From: CAZAMB01 sp964486335
GTDB lineage: Bacteria > Planctomycetota > Phycisphaerae > UBA1845
DNA length: 64,000 nucleotides
NCBI GenBank assembly: GCA_964486335.1
Contig: CAZAMB010000003.1
Span: 62,001-126,000 of the forward strand
Direction of reading: 5' to 3'
Part shown: piece by piece, positions 53,424-62,891 of the stretch
Numbering within the stretch: position 1 is the stretch's first letter
Layout of the letters: each line of letters starts with the position of its first letter
Position numbers and translations under genes: made by a program
The notes under the pieces: generated by a model
Told to the model about the DNA's origin: nothing
Seen by the model: the letters and a program-made list of their open reading frames with translations, nothing else
Database searches by the model: none

Positions 53424-54802
53424 TGATGTGTTTCCGAATTGACCGTCGCATCAAGGCCTGGCGCCGAAGTCTCACAAGCCTGGCGATCCTGCTGCAACTG
53501 CTGTTGCAGGCGGGAGCGGTCGCGGCCGAACCACAACCGAAATACCAGGGCGGATGTTCTAGTTCAGGCTGCCATGCCGGTCTGGTGGATCGGCCCGTCG
53601 TTCATTTTCCCGCACAGGACGACGGTTGCAGCGCCTGCCACGTGGAGCAAAACGCGGAAAAGCATGAGTTTCGGCTGATGGAATCGGGAGCGAAGCTCTG
53701 CACCGAATGCCACGAGGCAGAAGCTTTTCAAGGCAAGGTGGTGCATCAACCGGTGGACGGCGGACAGTGCGACGCCTGCCACGATCCGCACGGATCGCAA
53801 ATCAAGGGTTTGCTGAAAGCCGAATCCACGGCGGCGCTTTGCAACGAGTGTCACGATGAAACACTAAAAGGGCTGGCGTTCGTGCATGGGCCTGCGGCCG
53901 GACAATGTACCGCGTGCCATGCGCCCCACGCTTCGTCGCACCCTCGGCTGCTCGTGGAAGCGGAACGAGCACTCTGCCTTCAATGTCACGACGACATCAA
54001 GGAGCGCATGGAGTCCAGCAAACATGTCCATTCGCCGGCGGAGTCCGCTTGTGTTTCGTGTCACCACCCGCACGGGGCGGACAACCGAATGATGCTGACT
54101 GGGGCCGCGCCCGCACTTTGCCTCGATTGCCATGAAGAGACGAGCGAAAAGTTCTCGGAAGCGACCGTGAAACACGCTCCGTTCGAGGAACCGTCAGGCT
54201 GCCTCAAGTGTCATGATCCGCATGCCGGACCCAGCAAGATGCTCTCGAAGGCTTCATCGACAAAGGAACTTTGCCTGTCGTGCCATGATCGGGAGATCAA
54301 GACGGAGAACCGAACAATCGCTGATATCGGGAGCCGACTCAAGACCCATTCAAATCCTCACGGACCGGTCCGGGACGGCGACTGCACGGCCTGTCACCGC
54401 GGACATGGCGGCACGATCGCGTCATTGCTGACCGAGGCGTATCCGGCCCGCTTCTACTCCCCGTTCAACGAAGATGCGTACGCGCTGTGCCTAGATTGCC
54501 ACGACGCGGAGGCGTTCGAGAGCCGCGAAACGGAGGACGCGACGAACTTCCGAAACGGAAAAGTGAATCTCCATCACGTGCACGTCAACAAGCCCTCCAA
54601 GGGACGCAGCTGCCGCGCCTGCCACGATCCGCACGCGTCCAGCAACGAACATCACGTGGCCGAAGGCGCCCGGTTTGGAACGTGGACGATTCCGATTCGA
54701 TTTGAGCCGACTTCGACCGGTGGGTCCTGCCTTTCGGGGTGCCACCGCCCCTACCGCTACGACCGAGAAAACCCAGTTTCAAACGTGCCGTCCGCGGAAT
54801 GA
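53423..54802 (+). CDS. 15-haem cytochrome c with two stretched haem motifs
   Basis: The 459-residue protein has a signal peptide (about 10-35, LAILLQLLLQAGAVAAEP) and 13 standard CxxCH motifs in doubled pairs typical of the doubled CxxCH family (CDACHDPHG, CTACHAPHAS, CVSCHHPHG, CLKCHDPHAG and others). It also has CSSSGCH (Cys-x4-Cys-His) at the N-terminus and CLSGCH (Cys-x3-Cys-His) near the C-terminus. The haems probably form a wire across the periplasm. It starts on the stop codon of 52245-53423 and is followed by a leader region. Confidence 0.9.
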   Translation: MMCFRIDRRIKAWRRSLTSLAILLQLLLQAGAVAAEPQPKYQGGCSSSGCHAGLVDRPVVHFPAQDDGCSACHVEQNAEKHEFRLMESGAKLCTECHEAEAFQGKVVHQPVDGGQCDACHDPHGSQIKGLLKAESTAALCNECHDETLKGLAFVHGPAAGQCTACHAPHASSHPRLLVEAERALCLQCHDDIKERMESSKHVHSPAESACVSCHHPHGADNRMMLTGAAPALCLDCHEETSEKFSEATVKHAPFEEPSGCLKCHDPHAGPSKMLSKASSTKELCLSCHDREIKTENRTIADIGSRLKTHSNPHGPVRDGDCTACHRGHGGTIASLLTEAYPARFYSPFNEDAYALCLDCHDAEAFESRETEDATNFRNGKVNLHHVHVNKPSKGRSCRACHDPHASSNEHHVAEGARFGTWTIPIRFEPTSTGGSCLSGCHRPYRYDRENPVSNVPSAE

Positions 54803-55190
54803 CGTCTTTTGCGAACCGCGCAGTCGCTGTGCAAGTTCGCTCAACCAGCGATCGGAGAACCCTCTCCAACCGTCGCCGTTTTCTCATTGTCGAGAATGTC
54901 CGTCTCCTGAGGCGCAGGAACGAGATTAAAAGAACCTCAGAAAGCAACAGGATTCGCGGGAGAATCGTGGTTCTTCGTGATTTTGGAGGCCATTCCCCGT
55001 TCAGTTCGGCCGGAGCGCAACAAAACGAGGCTCATTGGCACGTCGGCTGTAGGTAAACCGGTGCGGTATCAGCGGGAGAGAGTCGGGCGCAAACGGTGTG
55101 CGGCTTCCCGCGTGACCGCTAGGTCGAAGCCCGTCATCGACGGGCGGGCTTTTCGAAAAGGCCCGCAGGCAGACCCGGAGGAGGTTAGCC
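54803..55190. other. 388-base intergenic region with a structured 5' leader
   Basis: Upstream half: low-information sequence with a TGGCACG at 55036-55042 that resembles a sigma-54 -24 element, but its -12 partner is poor. Downstream half: the leader described at 55036-55190, containing hairpins before the tetrahaem gene. No ORF in it looks real. Confidence 0.45.
55036..55190 (+). promoter_or_regulatory. Candidate regulatory leader of the tetrahaem gene
   Basis: Two hairpins compete. One is GCCCGTC/GACGGGC at 55129-55145, followed by GGGC then TTTT. The other is GCGGGC (55144-55149) pairing with GCCCGC (55161-55166) across TTTTCGAAAA. They share bases 55144-55145, and a strong GGAGGAGG lies at 55178-55185. 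A GGTAAACCGG then GGGCGCAAAC arrangement upstream (55061-55103) faintly recalls class-I cyclic-di-GMP riboswitches. This arrangement suits an attenuator or riboswitch, but the family is not established. Confidence 0.35.
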
Positions 55191-55835
55191 ATGAAATATG
55201 CGAAATGGTTTGTATCGGCGTCAGCATTGGGTGTCATGGCGGTACTGGCGGTTGGCCAGATCGTTCCCGGAGACTCATCGAGCTACCCCTCGACGAGCAT
55301 CGTGAACACGGCCCACAATTTGAACAACTATCCCGGCGTGACGATTCCGGGCAATCAAATCTGCCTGCCCTGCCATACGCCGCACAATGCGCTGCTCTCA
55401 GGCGACGCAAACGTCTTGTGGAACCATGCGGAGACCGGCGAGACGTTTGTCATGTACAAAAGCACGGCCGGTCAGCCGGAAGGCCCCAGCAAGCTATGCC
55501 TCAGCTGCCATGACGGCGTGACCGCCATCGACAACTACGGAGGAACCGGCGGCACGGGAATCGTGATGACCGGCCGGGCGGCGCTGGGCACCGATTTGTC
55601 GAATGACCACCCGATCGGCATCGAGTATCCCACGGCGCTTCCGGCGGAATACAAGGATCCCAGCACATTCGCCGCAGGGATCGGTGGCGGTCCGGGCGTC
55701 AAGCTGGTGACGATCAACGGGCTGCAACGAGTCGAATGCTCGTCGTGCCACAACGTGCATAACAACGGCTTGGGTGATTTCCTTCGGGTTCCGATCCAGG
55801 AGAGCTACCTCTGCCTGCAATGCCACATTAAGTAA
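55191..55835 (+). CDS. Tetrahaem cytochrome c
   Basis: The ATG at 55191 follows GGAGGAGG. The 214-residue protein has a signal peptide (about 1-22, MKYAKWFVSASALGVMAVLA) and four motifs: CLPCH, CLSCH, CSSCH and CLQCH. Long glycine- and proline-rich stretches separate them, including HPIGIEYPTALPAEY, a segment like the one in 49830-50612. It likely acts as a small periplasmic shuttle or a surface electron carrier. A terminator hairpin follows. Confidence 0.88.
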   Translation: MKYAKWFVSASALGVMAVLAVGQIVPGDSSSYPSTSIVNTAHNLNNYPGVTIPGNQICLPCHTPHNALLSGDANVLWNHAETGETFVMYKSTAGQPEGPSKLCLSCHDGVTAIDNYGGTGGTGIVMTGRAALGTDLSNDHPIGIEYPTALPAEYKDPSTFAAGIGGGPGVKLVTINGLQRVECSSCHNVHNNGLGDFLRVPIQESYLCLQCHIK

Positions 55836-55915
55836 GCTAGGTCAAAGTGGCCGCGTGACGGGTCGTCGCCAGGGTGCACTCGGCACGGCCCGCTCTGCGG
55901 GAGCCGGTTAAACTT

Positions 55916-55950
55916 GGGCGTGTGCGCCAGAACATATGACGCACACGCCC
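55916..55950 (+). terminator. Rho-independent terminator-like hairpin after the tetrahaem gene
   Basis: A perfect 11-bp stem is formed by GGGCGTGTGCG (55916-55926) and CGCACACGCCC (55940-55950), with a 13-base loop. GCCTCATTGTTT follows. It marks the end of the transcript 80 bases past the stop codon. Confidence 0.75.
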
Positions 55951-56073
55951 GCCTCATTGTTTAGGTCGGGCTGCTTCGGTTGACACTTCGCAACGGCAAC
56001 CGGCGTCTGGCTTGCTAGCATTGCAGTTGCTTCGGTCATGGATATTGTCGGCAACCACCTTAGAATCCCCGCC

Positions 56074-57288
56074 ATGCGTTCACCCATTCATCGGATGATA
56101 CTCGCCCTGCTGGCACCCCTGGTCGGCTCCTTGCTGACTGGCTGCGCTGCGAAGGGAAAGACCGGCACCTCATGGACCTTTTTCCCCCCGCCGCCAGCGG
56201 AGCCGCGCGTGCAGTTCCTGACGTGGGCGAGCGGGGCCGACGAGGTCGAGGCGCAACACGGCGCGTTCGCGGAGTTCGTGCTTGGGCGCGAACCGGCGAT
56301 CAAGCGCGCGATTCAAAAGCCCTACGGCGTGGCGGCACAGAACGGCGTGATCTACGCCTGCGACACAAAGGGTTTGGCGATCGGCCGGATGGACTTCGCG
56401 CGAAAGACGTTTTCGGTGTTTGGCACGAGCGGTCCGGGCAGACTTCGCAAGCCGCTGAACATGGCGATCGATTCGCTCGGCTACAAGTTCGTGGTGGATT
56501 CCGATCGCAAGCAAGTGGTGGTGTTCGGCGCGGATGACTCCTATGTCACCGCGTTCGACGTTCCGGCACCCTGCCATCCGGTTGACCTGGCGGTCCATGA
56601 AGACGAGTTGTACGTCCTGGACAATGATGACTCGTGCCAGATCGTGGTGATGGACCGAAAGAGCGGCGAGGTCCTTCGGACCGTGGGCGGTCCCGGCGGC
56701 GAGCCGGGACAATTCAAGATTCCCAACAGCATCGCGGTGAGTCCTGACGGGTTCCTCTACGTGAGCGATACGCACAATTGGCGGATTCAAAAACTGACGC
56801 TGGAGGGCAAGCCCGTCTGGGCGAAGGGCGGTCCGGGTTACCAGTTGGGGCAGTTCGGGCGGCCGCGCGGCATTCGCGTAGGCCCCGACGGCATCGTGTA
56901 TGTCGTGGACGGCGCGACAGAAATCGTGCAGATGTTCGATCCGGATGGAAACGTGCTGATGCGTTTCGGCGGTCCGGGATCGGCACCGGGCGCGCTGGGT
57001 CTCCCCTCGACGCTGGCCATTGATACGACTTCGCTAGCGCACTTTCAGAATCTGGTTCATCATGCGTTCCGCGTGGAATACCTGCTGTTCGTGGCGAGCC
57101 AATATGGCGAGCACCTGATCAACGTTTACGCGTTCGGATCGTTTCCTCCCGGCTACAAGATGAAAGAATCGGAGATTCAAAGCCTGCCGTCCGCGCCGAT
57201 CCAGGAGGGAATCGGACCCGTTCAAGGCGATGAAACACCGATCGAACCGAACCGTCCGGCAAGCGATGCGAGCGGCGGCCACCCATGA
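56074..57288 (+). CDS. NHL-repeat lipoprotein, first copy
   Basis: The ATG at 56074 gives 404 residues with a lipobox LLTGC (Cys about residue 24). Six-bladed NHL propeller repeats follow, such as QFKIPNSIAVSPDGFLYVSD and QFGRPRGIRVGPDGIVYVVD. It should be anchored at the inner or outer membrane and bind a partner protein. An ATG at 56038 would add 12 residues. It starts the conduit unit with the pentahaem lipoprotein, barrel and second NHL protein. The C-terminal tail is Pro/Glu-rich. Confidence 0.85.
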   Translation: MRSPIHRMILALLAPLVGSLLTGCAAKGKTGTSWTFFPPPPAEPRVQFLTWASGADEVEAQHGAFAEFVLGREPAIKRAIQKPYGVAAQNGVIYACDTKGLAIGRMDFARKTFSVFGTSGPGRLRKPLNMAIDSLGYKFVVDSDRKQVVVFGADDSYVTAFDVPAPCHPVDLAVHEDELYVLDNDDSCQIVVMDRKSGEVLRTVGGPGGEPGQFKIPNSIAVSPDGFLYVSDTHNWRIQKLTLEGKPVWAKGGPGYQLGQFGRPRGIRVGPDGIVYVVDGATEIVQMFDPDGNVLMRFGGPGSAPGALGLPSTLAIDTTSLAHFQNLVHHAFRVEYLLFVASQYGEHLINVYAFGSFPPGYKMKESEIQSLPSAPIQEGIGPVQGDETPIEPNRPASDASGGHP

Positions 57289-57442
57289 ACAGGCTGCGAT
57301 TACGAGCGCGAATGAGTTGGCGTAGGAGTGCATCGGTCGTTAAATAGAAGAACGGCGTCGCGCCCGACTGAATGGCCGGGGCGGAGTTGCGCGGAGGATC
57401 AGTCGCGGCTTCGGACGACCGAAACCCCGTGGAGGCCCGCTT

Positions 57443-58024
57443 GTGTCCGCACGCGTGACGACGCCACTGTTGGTGACGATCGTTGCAGGGTTGATCGGCG
57501 TGGTCGCATGTTCGCCGGGCACAAAGCATCGATTGCTGACGTTTTTTTTTGACGGGGTTCCCCCACCCGCGTCGGCCGTCCCACAAGCGCAGTCAGTGCA
57601 AGATGGGGATGAACCCATCGACCAGGCGGTGATATCGCCGCCCCCCCCGCCGACGCGGCTGTTTGCGCACACTCCCTATCGCGATAACCGCTGCGGAGGA
57701 TGCCACGACTTCAACAGCGGCGAGCTGATTCGCCCGGTGGAGGACGGTCTTTGCATGACGTGTCACTCCGGTCTGATCACGGAGTTGAAATACGTCCACG
57801 GGCCGGTCAACGTCAACGCTTGCGGCTTGTGCCATCATCACCATGCGTCAACGCATCCGAACCTTCTGCTGGTCGACCCCGTCGCGACCTGCACGCAATG
57901 CCATGAACTCGAAGACTTGTCGGAAGGCGAGCACCACGCGGAAATCGTACCGGAAGGCTGCTGCGGTTGTCACGACGCCCACGGAGGGGCCGATCGCTAT
58001 TTTCTGAAACGGAGCGCGCCTTGA
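57443..58024 (+). CDS. Pentahaem lipoprotein cytochrome c
   Basis: A GTG at 57443, eight bases after GGAGG, opens 193 residues. A lipoprotein signal (GLIGVVAC, Cys about residue 23) and a Pro-rich linker lead to five haem motifs: CGGCH, CMTCH, CGLCH, CTQCH and CCGCH. The last is preceded by Cys, an odd context. Its stop overlaps the barrel gene's start as TTGA, so the two are translationally coupled. It may plug the barrel from the periplasmic side. Confidence 0.85.
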   Translation: MSARVTTPLLVTIVAGLIGVVACSPGTKHRLLTFFFDGVPPPASAVPQAQSVQDGDEPIDQAVISPPPPPTRLFAHTPYRDNRCGGCHDFNSGELIRPVEDGLCMTCHSGLITELKYVHGPVNVNACGLCHHHHASTHPNLLLVDPVATCTQCHELEDLSEGEHHAEIVPEGCCGCHDAHGGADRYFLKRSAP

Positions 58025-60078
58025 GGGTCGCCGAGGCCGATACCGCGGTTTCGGGCGACTCAGCACGCGTTCGGGCGCGGCGACGAGCCGCCGCGTTTAT
58101 TCTGTTCAACGTCGCGAGCGTTTTGGCGCTGGGGGGATGCCAGTCGAATCCAGCATCCGACCGCGAGTTTAAGGCCGTCACGATCACGAACGTGCGGCGC
58201 GAACTCGAACTCACGGCGCGTATTCGGGAGCAGGAACAGAAATCCAAAGTTGGCGCGGGAGAAACGAAGTCCAGCGAAGAGATCTTTGAACAAAACGTCA
58301 AGATAGAAGCGGACGGCTCGATCTATCATCCGAACTTCATGGAGTTCACGCTGGCCGGTCTGTTCGGACTGTTGCAACAGGATTTTGAACAAGAGTTCGA
58401 CGGACGCACGCGATCGAGCGGAGACGACGGAGACGTGCTCGAGTTCGATTTTGAAGGCCATCTTCTCAAGAAGAAGCCGTATCCGGGAACGGTGTATGCC
58501 CGCCGATACCGATCGCTGGAACCGCGTCCGTTTCTTTCGAGCCTGCAAACGACGACCACGAATTACGGATTCGCCTGGCAATACGTGGATCCGAAGATGC
58601 CGACCAGCCTCCAGTTCAACAGCACCGACGTGAAGCTCGATCCGCTGGACGACGCAGAAGAACCGGGCCGGCAGCAAAACACGTCGCTGCGGTTCGACAC
58701 AAGCTACCGGTTTTCGGATTACAGCGTCCTTTCGTTTACGTACGATCGACGAACGGTCGAAGAGCGGCCGTTTGATCTGCAATATGATTCGGACGAGTTG
58801 ACGCTGGAGCATCGATGGGACTTCGGCAACAGGCATCGCCACCGGCTCGAATCTGAACTGAACTACTTCGATCAGCGCGGCACATTCGATATTCAGCGAA
58901 CCCGCTGGCGAGAGACGCTGCGGCTATCGCACACGGATTCGCTTCGATCGTGGTACCGACTGGAAGTCATGGATCGCTCTCAGGGATCGCTCTCGGGGGT
59001 CGAACCGATCCAGGAACTATCGTACTACTTGTCGGGAACCGTGGAGCACCAGTTGTATGAAAGTCTCGTGTCAAGACTCTTTGGGTTCTGGCAGTTGCAG
59101 GATTACGAACGAGGGTTGGAGATTACGCGACTTGGATTCCAACCGAGCTTTGATTATCGAAAGAAGAATGCGTGGGGCACGCTGCTGGCGGACTACACGT
59201 ATCGATTTCAAACGGAAGATCGGACGGGCAGCGGGCTGGACCTTGAGATCGTGGACGAGCGCGGGACGTTTCGCGATCCAGAGCCGATTGTACTGTCCAA
59301 TCGGAATATCCGCGCCGGTTCGTTGTTCATCACTTCGGAAGATCGACTTACCGTGTATCGGTCAGGCGAGGATTATCGCGTACGGATCGTCGGCGATCGC
59401 ATGGAGATCGAGCGGGTACCGACCGGGCGCATCCTTGACGGTCAGACGGTGCTGATCGACTACGTGGCCATGCTCGGAGGCGATTTTCGGCTCGATACGA
59501 CCAATCACACGCTCGGTCTCCGGCACGATTTCAAGTTCGGGCTGTCGCCTTACTATCGTCATCGCCGACAGGACCAGGACTTGACTCCTTCCAATTCCAC
59601 CGGCGTGCAACCGGAGGATATTCGAGCCAACATCGTTGGAACCGAATATCAAAAGGGGCCCATCCGCCTGCTGGCGGAGTTTGAGGATCACAAGTCCAAT
59701 ATCAATCCGTACGAGGCCCTTCGCCTCAGCGCCGACTGGACGCACAACATTCGGAACGCGGGAACGATGCGGCTGCGCACGCGATGGGTCGATATTGACC
59801 GTGGCGGTCGGCAGGATCGGCAAACCACGCTGCTGACCGTGGAGGGACGCTATCGGCAGCGGGTCGGCGAATACCTGACGGTGGAAGGCGCCGCGATGTA
59901 CCGGCAGGAGGACGATTCCGTCAGCGGAGACGACCAAGGCGTCGACGTTGATCTCTCGCTGGAGTGGATCATCCGCGACACGGAGTTGCGTATCACTTAC
60001 GAATTCGGAAGGTTCGAGGACGATTTCGCGGAGAATAAGAATCAGACCTTGTATGTACAGTTTCGGCGGCGGTTTTAG
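58021..60078 (+). CDS. Large predicted outer-membrane beta-barrel protein with a lipobox
   Basis: TTG 58021 (TTGA overlap with the pentahaem gene) gives 685 residues. A signal with lipobox (LALGGC, Cys40) is followed by a soluble region (about 45-150) and then many amphipathic strands with alternating aromatic and charged residues (for example YGFAWQYVDPKMP, TLEHRWDFGNRHRHRLESEL, YVQFRRRF). The final residue is Phe, a hallmark of the BAM signal. I estimate 20 or more strands. It looks like the porin of a porin-cytochrome complex but has no recognisable MtrB-type motif. No family is recognised. Confidence 0.8.
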   Translation: MRVAEADTAVSGDSARVRARRRAAAFILFNVASVLALGGCQSNPASDREFKAVTITNVRRELELTARIREQEQKSKVGAGETKSSEEIFEQNVKIEADGSIYHPNFMEFTLAGLFGLLQQDFEQEFDGRTRSSGDDGDVLEFDFEGHLLKKKPYPGTVYARRYRSLEPRPFLSSLQTTTTNYGFAWQYVDPKMPTSLQFNSTDVKLDPLDDAEEPGRQQNTSLRFDTSYRFSDYSVLSFTYDRRTVEERPFDLQYDSDELTLEHRWDFGNRHRHRLESELNYFDQRGTFDIQRTRWRETLRLSHTDSLRSWYRLEVMDRSQGSLSGVEPIQELSYYLSGTVEHQLYESLVSRLFGFWQLQDYERGLEITRLGFQPSFDYRKKNAWGTLLADYTYRFQTEDRTGSGLDLEIVDERGTFRDPEPIVLSNRNIRAGSLFITSEDRLTVYRSGEDYRVRIVGDRMEIERVPTGRILDGQTVLIDYVAMLGGDFRLDTTNHTLGLRHDFKFGLSPYYRHRRQDQDLTPSNSTGVQPEDIRANIVGTEYQKGPIRLLAEFEDHKSNINPYEALRLSADWTHNIRNAGTMRLRTRWVDIDRGGRQDRQTTLLTVEGRYRQRVGEYLTVEGAAMYRQEDDSVSGDDQGVDVDLSLEWIIRDTELRITYEFGRFEDDFAENKNQTLYVQFRRRF

Positions 60079-60079
60079 G

Positions 60080-61150
60080 ATGGATCGGTTTTCGGGCGCG
60101 CCGGGAGCAGCGCGGTTCCTTGTTTTTCTGATGGGGATGGCCGCCTGGGCGAGCGGTTGCGTCGGACCGGCTGGTCCGATCTTTGATGATCCGTCGCAAA
60201 CGGTCGCCTGGCCCCCTCCGCCGCAACCTGCCCGGATTCGCTATGTGGGCCAAATCACAAGTTCGGCGGACCTGAAAGCGGCCAAGAGCGGATGGGAGCA
60301 AATCGGCTCGCTTTTTCTTGGGAAGAAAGAACCAAACACGTTGTACGGTCCGCGCGGCATCACAACGACCGCCGACGGATCGCGCGTTTGGATTGCCGAT
60401 CCGGGCGGCCGATGTGTTCATCTTTTTGATTTGAACCGACGCACGTATCAGAAAATCGTTCGCGCCGGAGATACCCAATTGCTTTCGCCGGTTGCGGTAT
60501 GCGGCGGCCCACCTGGTTCCCTCTATGTTTGTGATTCGGAGGCCGTCGCGATCCATGAGTTGTCGGAAAAGGACGGATCGCTTCGCTCGACTCTGCGATT
60601 GCCGGAGGACATCGCGCGTCCGGTTGCCGTGCATTTCGACGGGGGCGTGGGCGAACTGTTCGTCGTGGACGTCGTCGCACATGACGTCAAAGTCATAGGA
60701 CGGGACGGATCGCTCCTCCGCATCCTGGGAAAAAGAGGGTCCGGACCGGGCGAGTTCAACTATCCGACGGCCGTTGCCGTTGAGGGATCGACGCTTTGGA
60801 TCGCCGACACCGGCAATCACCGGGTTCAGGCGATGGACCGCTACGGCAGCTTTCTTTCGTCCTTTGGAAAAGCCGGCGACGCGCCGGGCGATCTGGCACT
60901 TCCGAAGAGCATTGCCCTAGATTCGGCCGGGCACGTTTACGTGGTTGACGGTCGATTTGAGAATGTCCAAGTGTTTGACGCGGAAGGACGACTGCTACTG
61001 TTTTTCGGAAATGAGGGGACCGGTCCGGGCGAGTTCTGGTTGCCGGGCGGAATCTTCATCGAGCCGGGCGGGCGCATCTGGGTGTGCGATGCCTACAATC
61101 GGCGGGTGCAGGTTTTTGAGTATGTGGAGGAGCACGATGCCCGACCATGA
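60080..61150 (+). CDS. NHL-repeat lipoprotein, second copy
   Basis: The ATG at 60080, one base after the barrel's stop, gives 356 residues. The lipobox is AWASGC (Cys about residue 25), followed by NHL repeats such as EFNYPTAVAVEGSTLWIADT, DLALPKSIALDSAGHVYVVD and EFWLPGGIFIEPGGRIWVCD. It is a paralogue of the first NHL lipoprotein (56074), and the two bracket the barrel and pentahaem genes. It overlaps the next cytochrome gene by 14 bases. Confidence 0.87.
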   Translation: MDRFSGAPGAARFLVFLMGMAAWASGCVGPAGPIFDDPSQTVAWPPPPQPARIRYVGQITSSADLKAAKSGWEQIGSLFLGKKEPNTLYGPRGITTTADGSRVWIADPGGRCVHLFDLNRRTYQKIVRAGDTQLLSPVAVCGGPPGSLYVCDSEAVAIHELSEKDGSLRSTLRLPEDIARPVAVHFDGGVGELFVVDVVAHDVKVIGRDGSLLRILGKRGSGPGEFNYPTAVAVEGSTLWIADTGNHRVQAMDRYGSFLSSFGKAGDAPGDLALPKSIALDSAGHVYVVDGRFENVQVFDAEGRLLLFFGNEGTGPGEFWLPGGIFIEPGGRIWVCDAYNRRVQVFEYVEEHDARP

Positions 61151-62891
61151 TCGATTGAACGAGCAGGCGCCGGGGCAAAGAGCCAAATCGCCTTGCCAAC
61201 TGGGCGGATTGATCCTCTTGTCCCTTTCCGTCATCGCGAGCGGACAGGATCGCGTCAGCGAGACGGTGCACAATCTCTCCGCCTCCGGGCCGGGAGCGGT
61301 TCGGGCACAAACGGAATCGCAAATCTGCATTTTTTGCCATGCACCGCACAACACGTCGGGGATGAGGCCGCTGTGGAACCGAGAGGAATCGAACGTCAGC
61401 TACGAGATTTATCAATCTTCCACGCTCGACGCCAAGCCCGGACAGCCCACCGGATCGAGCAAGCTTTGCCTGAGTTGTCACGATGGAACGATCGCGTTGG
61501 GCAGCGTCTTGAGCCGATCCGAGCGAATTCAAATGGTCGGCGGCACTTTTCTTCCGGCGGGACTGACCAATCTCGGAACGGACCTTTCCGACGATCATCC
61601 GATCAGCTTCAACTACACGGCCGGGATTGCGGCCTCCGATCGCCAACTGGTCACGCCCTCGGCGTTGCCCGCCGAAGTACGGCTCGACGCCAACGGACAA
61701 CTGCAATGCACATCTTGCCACGACGCCCATCACAACCGGTTCGGCCAGTTTCTCGTGAAGCGACGGGAGTTCGGAGAATTGTGCGTCGCGTGTCATCAGA
61801 TGACCGGCTGGAATGGTTCGGCCCACCGGTTGTCCAACGCGCCGATCAACGCATCACCGACCAAGGATTGGCCGTTCGGCACGGTGGCCGAAAACGCTTG
61901 TCGCAGTTGCCATCGCTCGCACACGGCGGGCGGGCACGAACGACTGCTGATTCATCGAAATGAGGAGGACAATTGCCTCGATTGCCATGATGGCGGCATA
62001 GCAAAGACGAACCTTCGCGCGGAGATCGACAAGTTCGTCAGCCACGATCCTCGTCGGTACGACGGTCGGCACGATCCGAGGGAAACGCAGGCTGGCGGGA
62101 ACCCGCACGTTGAATGCGCCGACTGCCACAACGCGCACGCGGTGTCGCCGCAGCCGATCACCGTTGGGTACGTGCCGATCGGCGCGACGCTGGCGGAGGT
62201 ACCGGGCGTGACGATCGCGGGCGCTTTGATCGAGCGCGCCCAATTCGAATACGAAGTCTGTCTGCGATGTCATGGAGACATGGCGGTTCCGGTTCGTCAT
62301 CGCGTGGCGCGACAATCGCAAACCGACAACCTGCGTCTGCGATTCAGCCCCGGTAATCCGAGTTTTCATCCGGTCGTGTTATCGTCGCCGAGCGAGGAGT
62401 CGCCGAGCCTTGTGCCGGGTCTGGCGCGCGGGTCGCTGATTCGGTGCACCGACTGCCATAACAATGACACGGGGCCTCGGGTCGGCGGGAGTGGACCGGA
62501 CGGCCCGCACGGCTCGAATTTCGATTTTCTTTTGGAGCGAAACTACACCGTGCGCGACGACACGAGCGAGTCCGAGTACGATTACGCGATGTGCTACAAA
62601 TGTCACCAGCGGTCCAGCATTCTCGGAGATCAGAGTTTTCCGCTGCACCGTTTACACGTCGAGGAGGAGCGTACCCCCTGCTCGGCCTGTCACGACGCCC
62701 ACGGGATCACGACGACGCTGAGCGCAGGATCGGATCATACGCACCTGATCAATTTCGACACGACCATCGTTCGTCCGGAATCGACGACGGGTCGCATCGA
62801 GTTTCGCGATCGCGGTCGGTTCGCGGGAAGTTGCACGCTGACTTGTCACGGCGAGCGACATCTGAACGAGGACTACGGGGGCGGCGGCTAG
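61137..62891 (+). CDS. 12-haem cytochrome c
   Basis: The ATG at 61137, after GGAGG, gives 584 residues. The signal region is long and charged before a hydrophobic stretch (LGGLILLSLSVIASG). There are 11 standard motifs (CIFCH, CLSCH, CTSCH, CVACH, CRSCH, CLDCH, CADCH, CLRCH, CTDCH, CYKCH, CSACH) and one CTLTCH (Cys-x3-Cys-His) near the C-terminus. CIFCHAPHNTSG and CLSCHDGTIALGS are like the tetrahaem and pentahaem proteins nearby. It is likely the outward-facing or periplasmic wire of the conduit. Confidence 0.9.
   Translation: MPDHDRLNEQAPGQRAKSPCQLGGLILLSLSVIASGQDRVSETVHNLSASGPGAVRAQTESQICIFCHAPHNTSGMRPLWNREESNVSYEIYQSSTLDAKPGQPTGSSKLCLSCHDGTIALGSVLSRSERIQMVGGTFLPAGLTNLGTDLSDDHPISFNYTAGIAASDRQLVTPSALPAEVRLDANGQLQCTSCHDAHHNRFGQFLVKRREFGELCVACHQMTGWNGSAHRLSNAPINASPTKDWPFGTVAENACRSCHRSHTAGGHERLLIHRNEEDNCLDCHDGGIAKTNLRAEIDKFVSHDPRRYDGRHDPRETQAGGNPHVECADCHNAHAVSPQPITVGYVPIGATLAEVPGVTIAGALIERAQFEYEVCLRCHGDMAVPVRHRVARQSQTDNLRLRFSPGNPSFHPVVLSSPSEESPSLVPGLARGSLIRCTDCHNNDTGPRVGGSGPDGPHGSNFDFLLERNYTVRDDTSESEYDYAMCYKCHQRSSILGDQSFPLHRLHVEEERTPCSACHDAHGITTTLSAGSDHTHLINFDTTIVRPESTTGRIEFRDRGRFAGSCTLTCHGERHLNEDYGGGG

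Noticed and set aside
55036..55052. Sigma-54 promoter
   Set aside because: TGGCACG matches a -24 element, but the -12 position reads CTGT without GC, and the nearby AAA+ regulator lacks GAFTGA. Kept only as a remark.
59948..60079. Upstream start for the second NHL lipoprotein
   Set aside because: It would overlap the barrel gene and lose the signal peptide position. ATG 60080 gives a lipobox.
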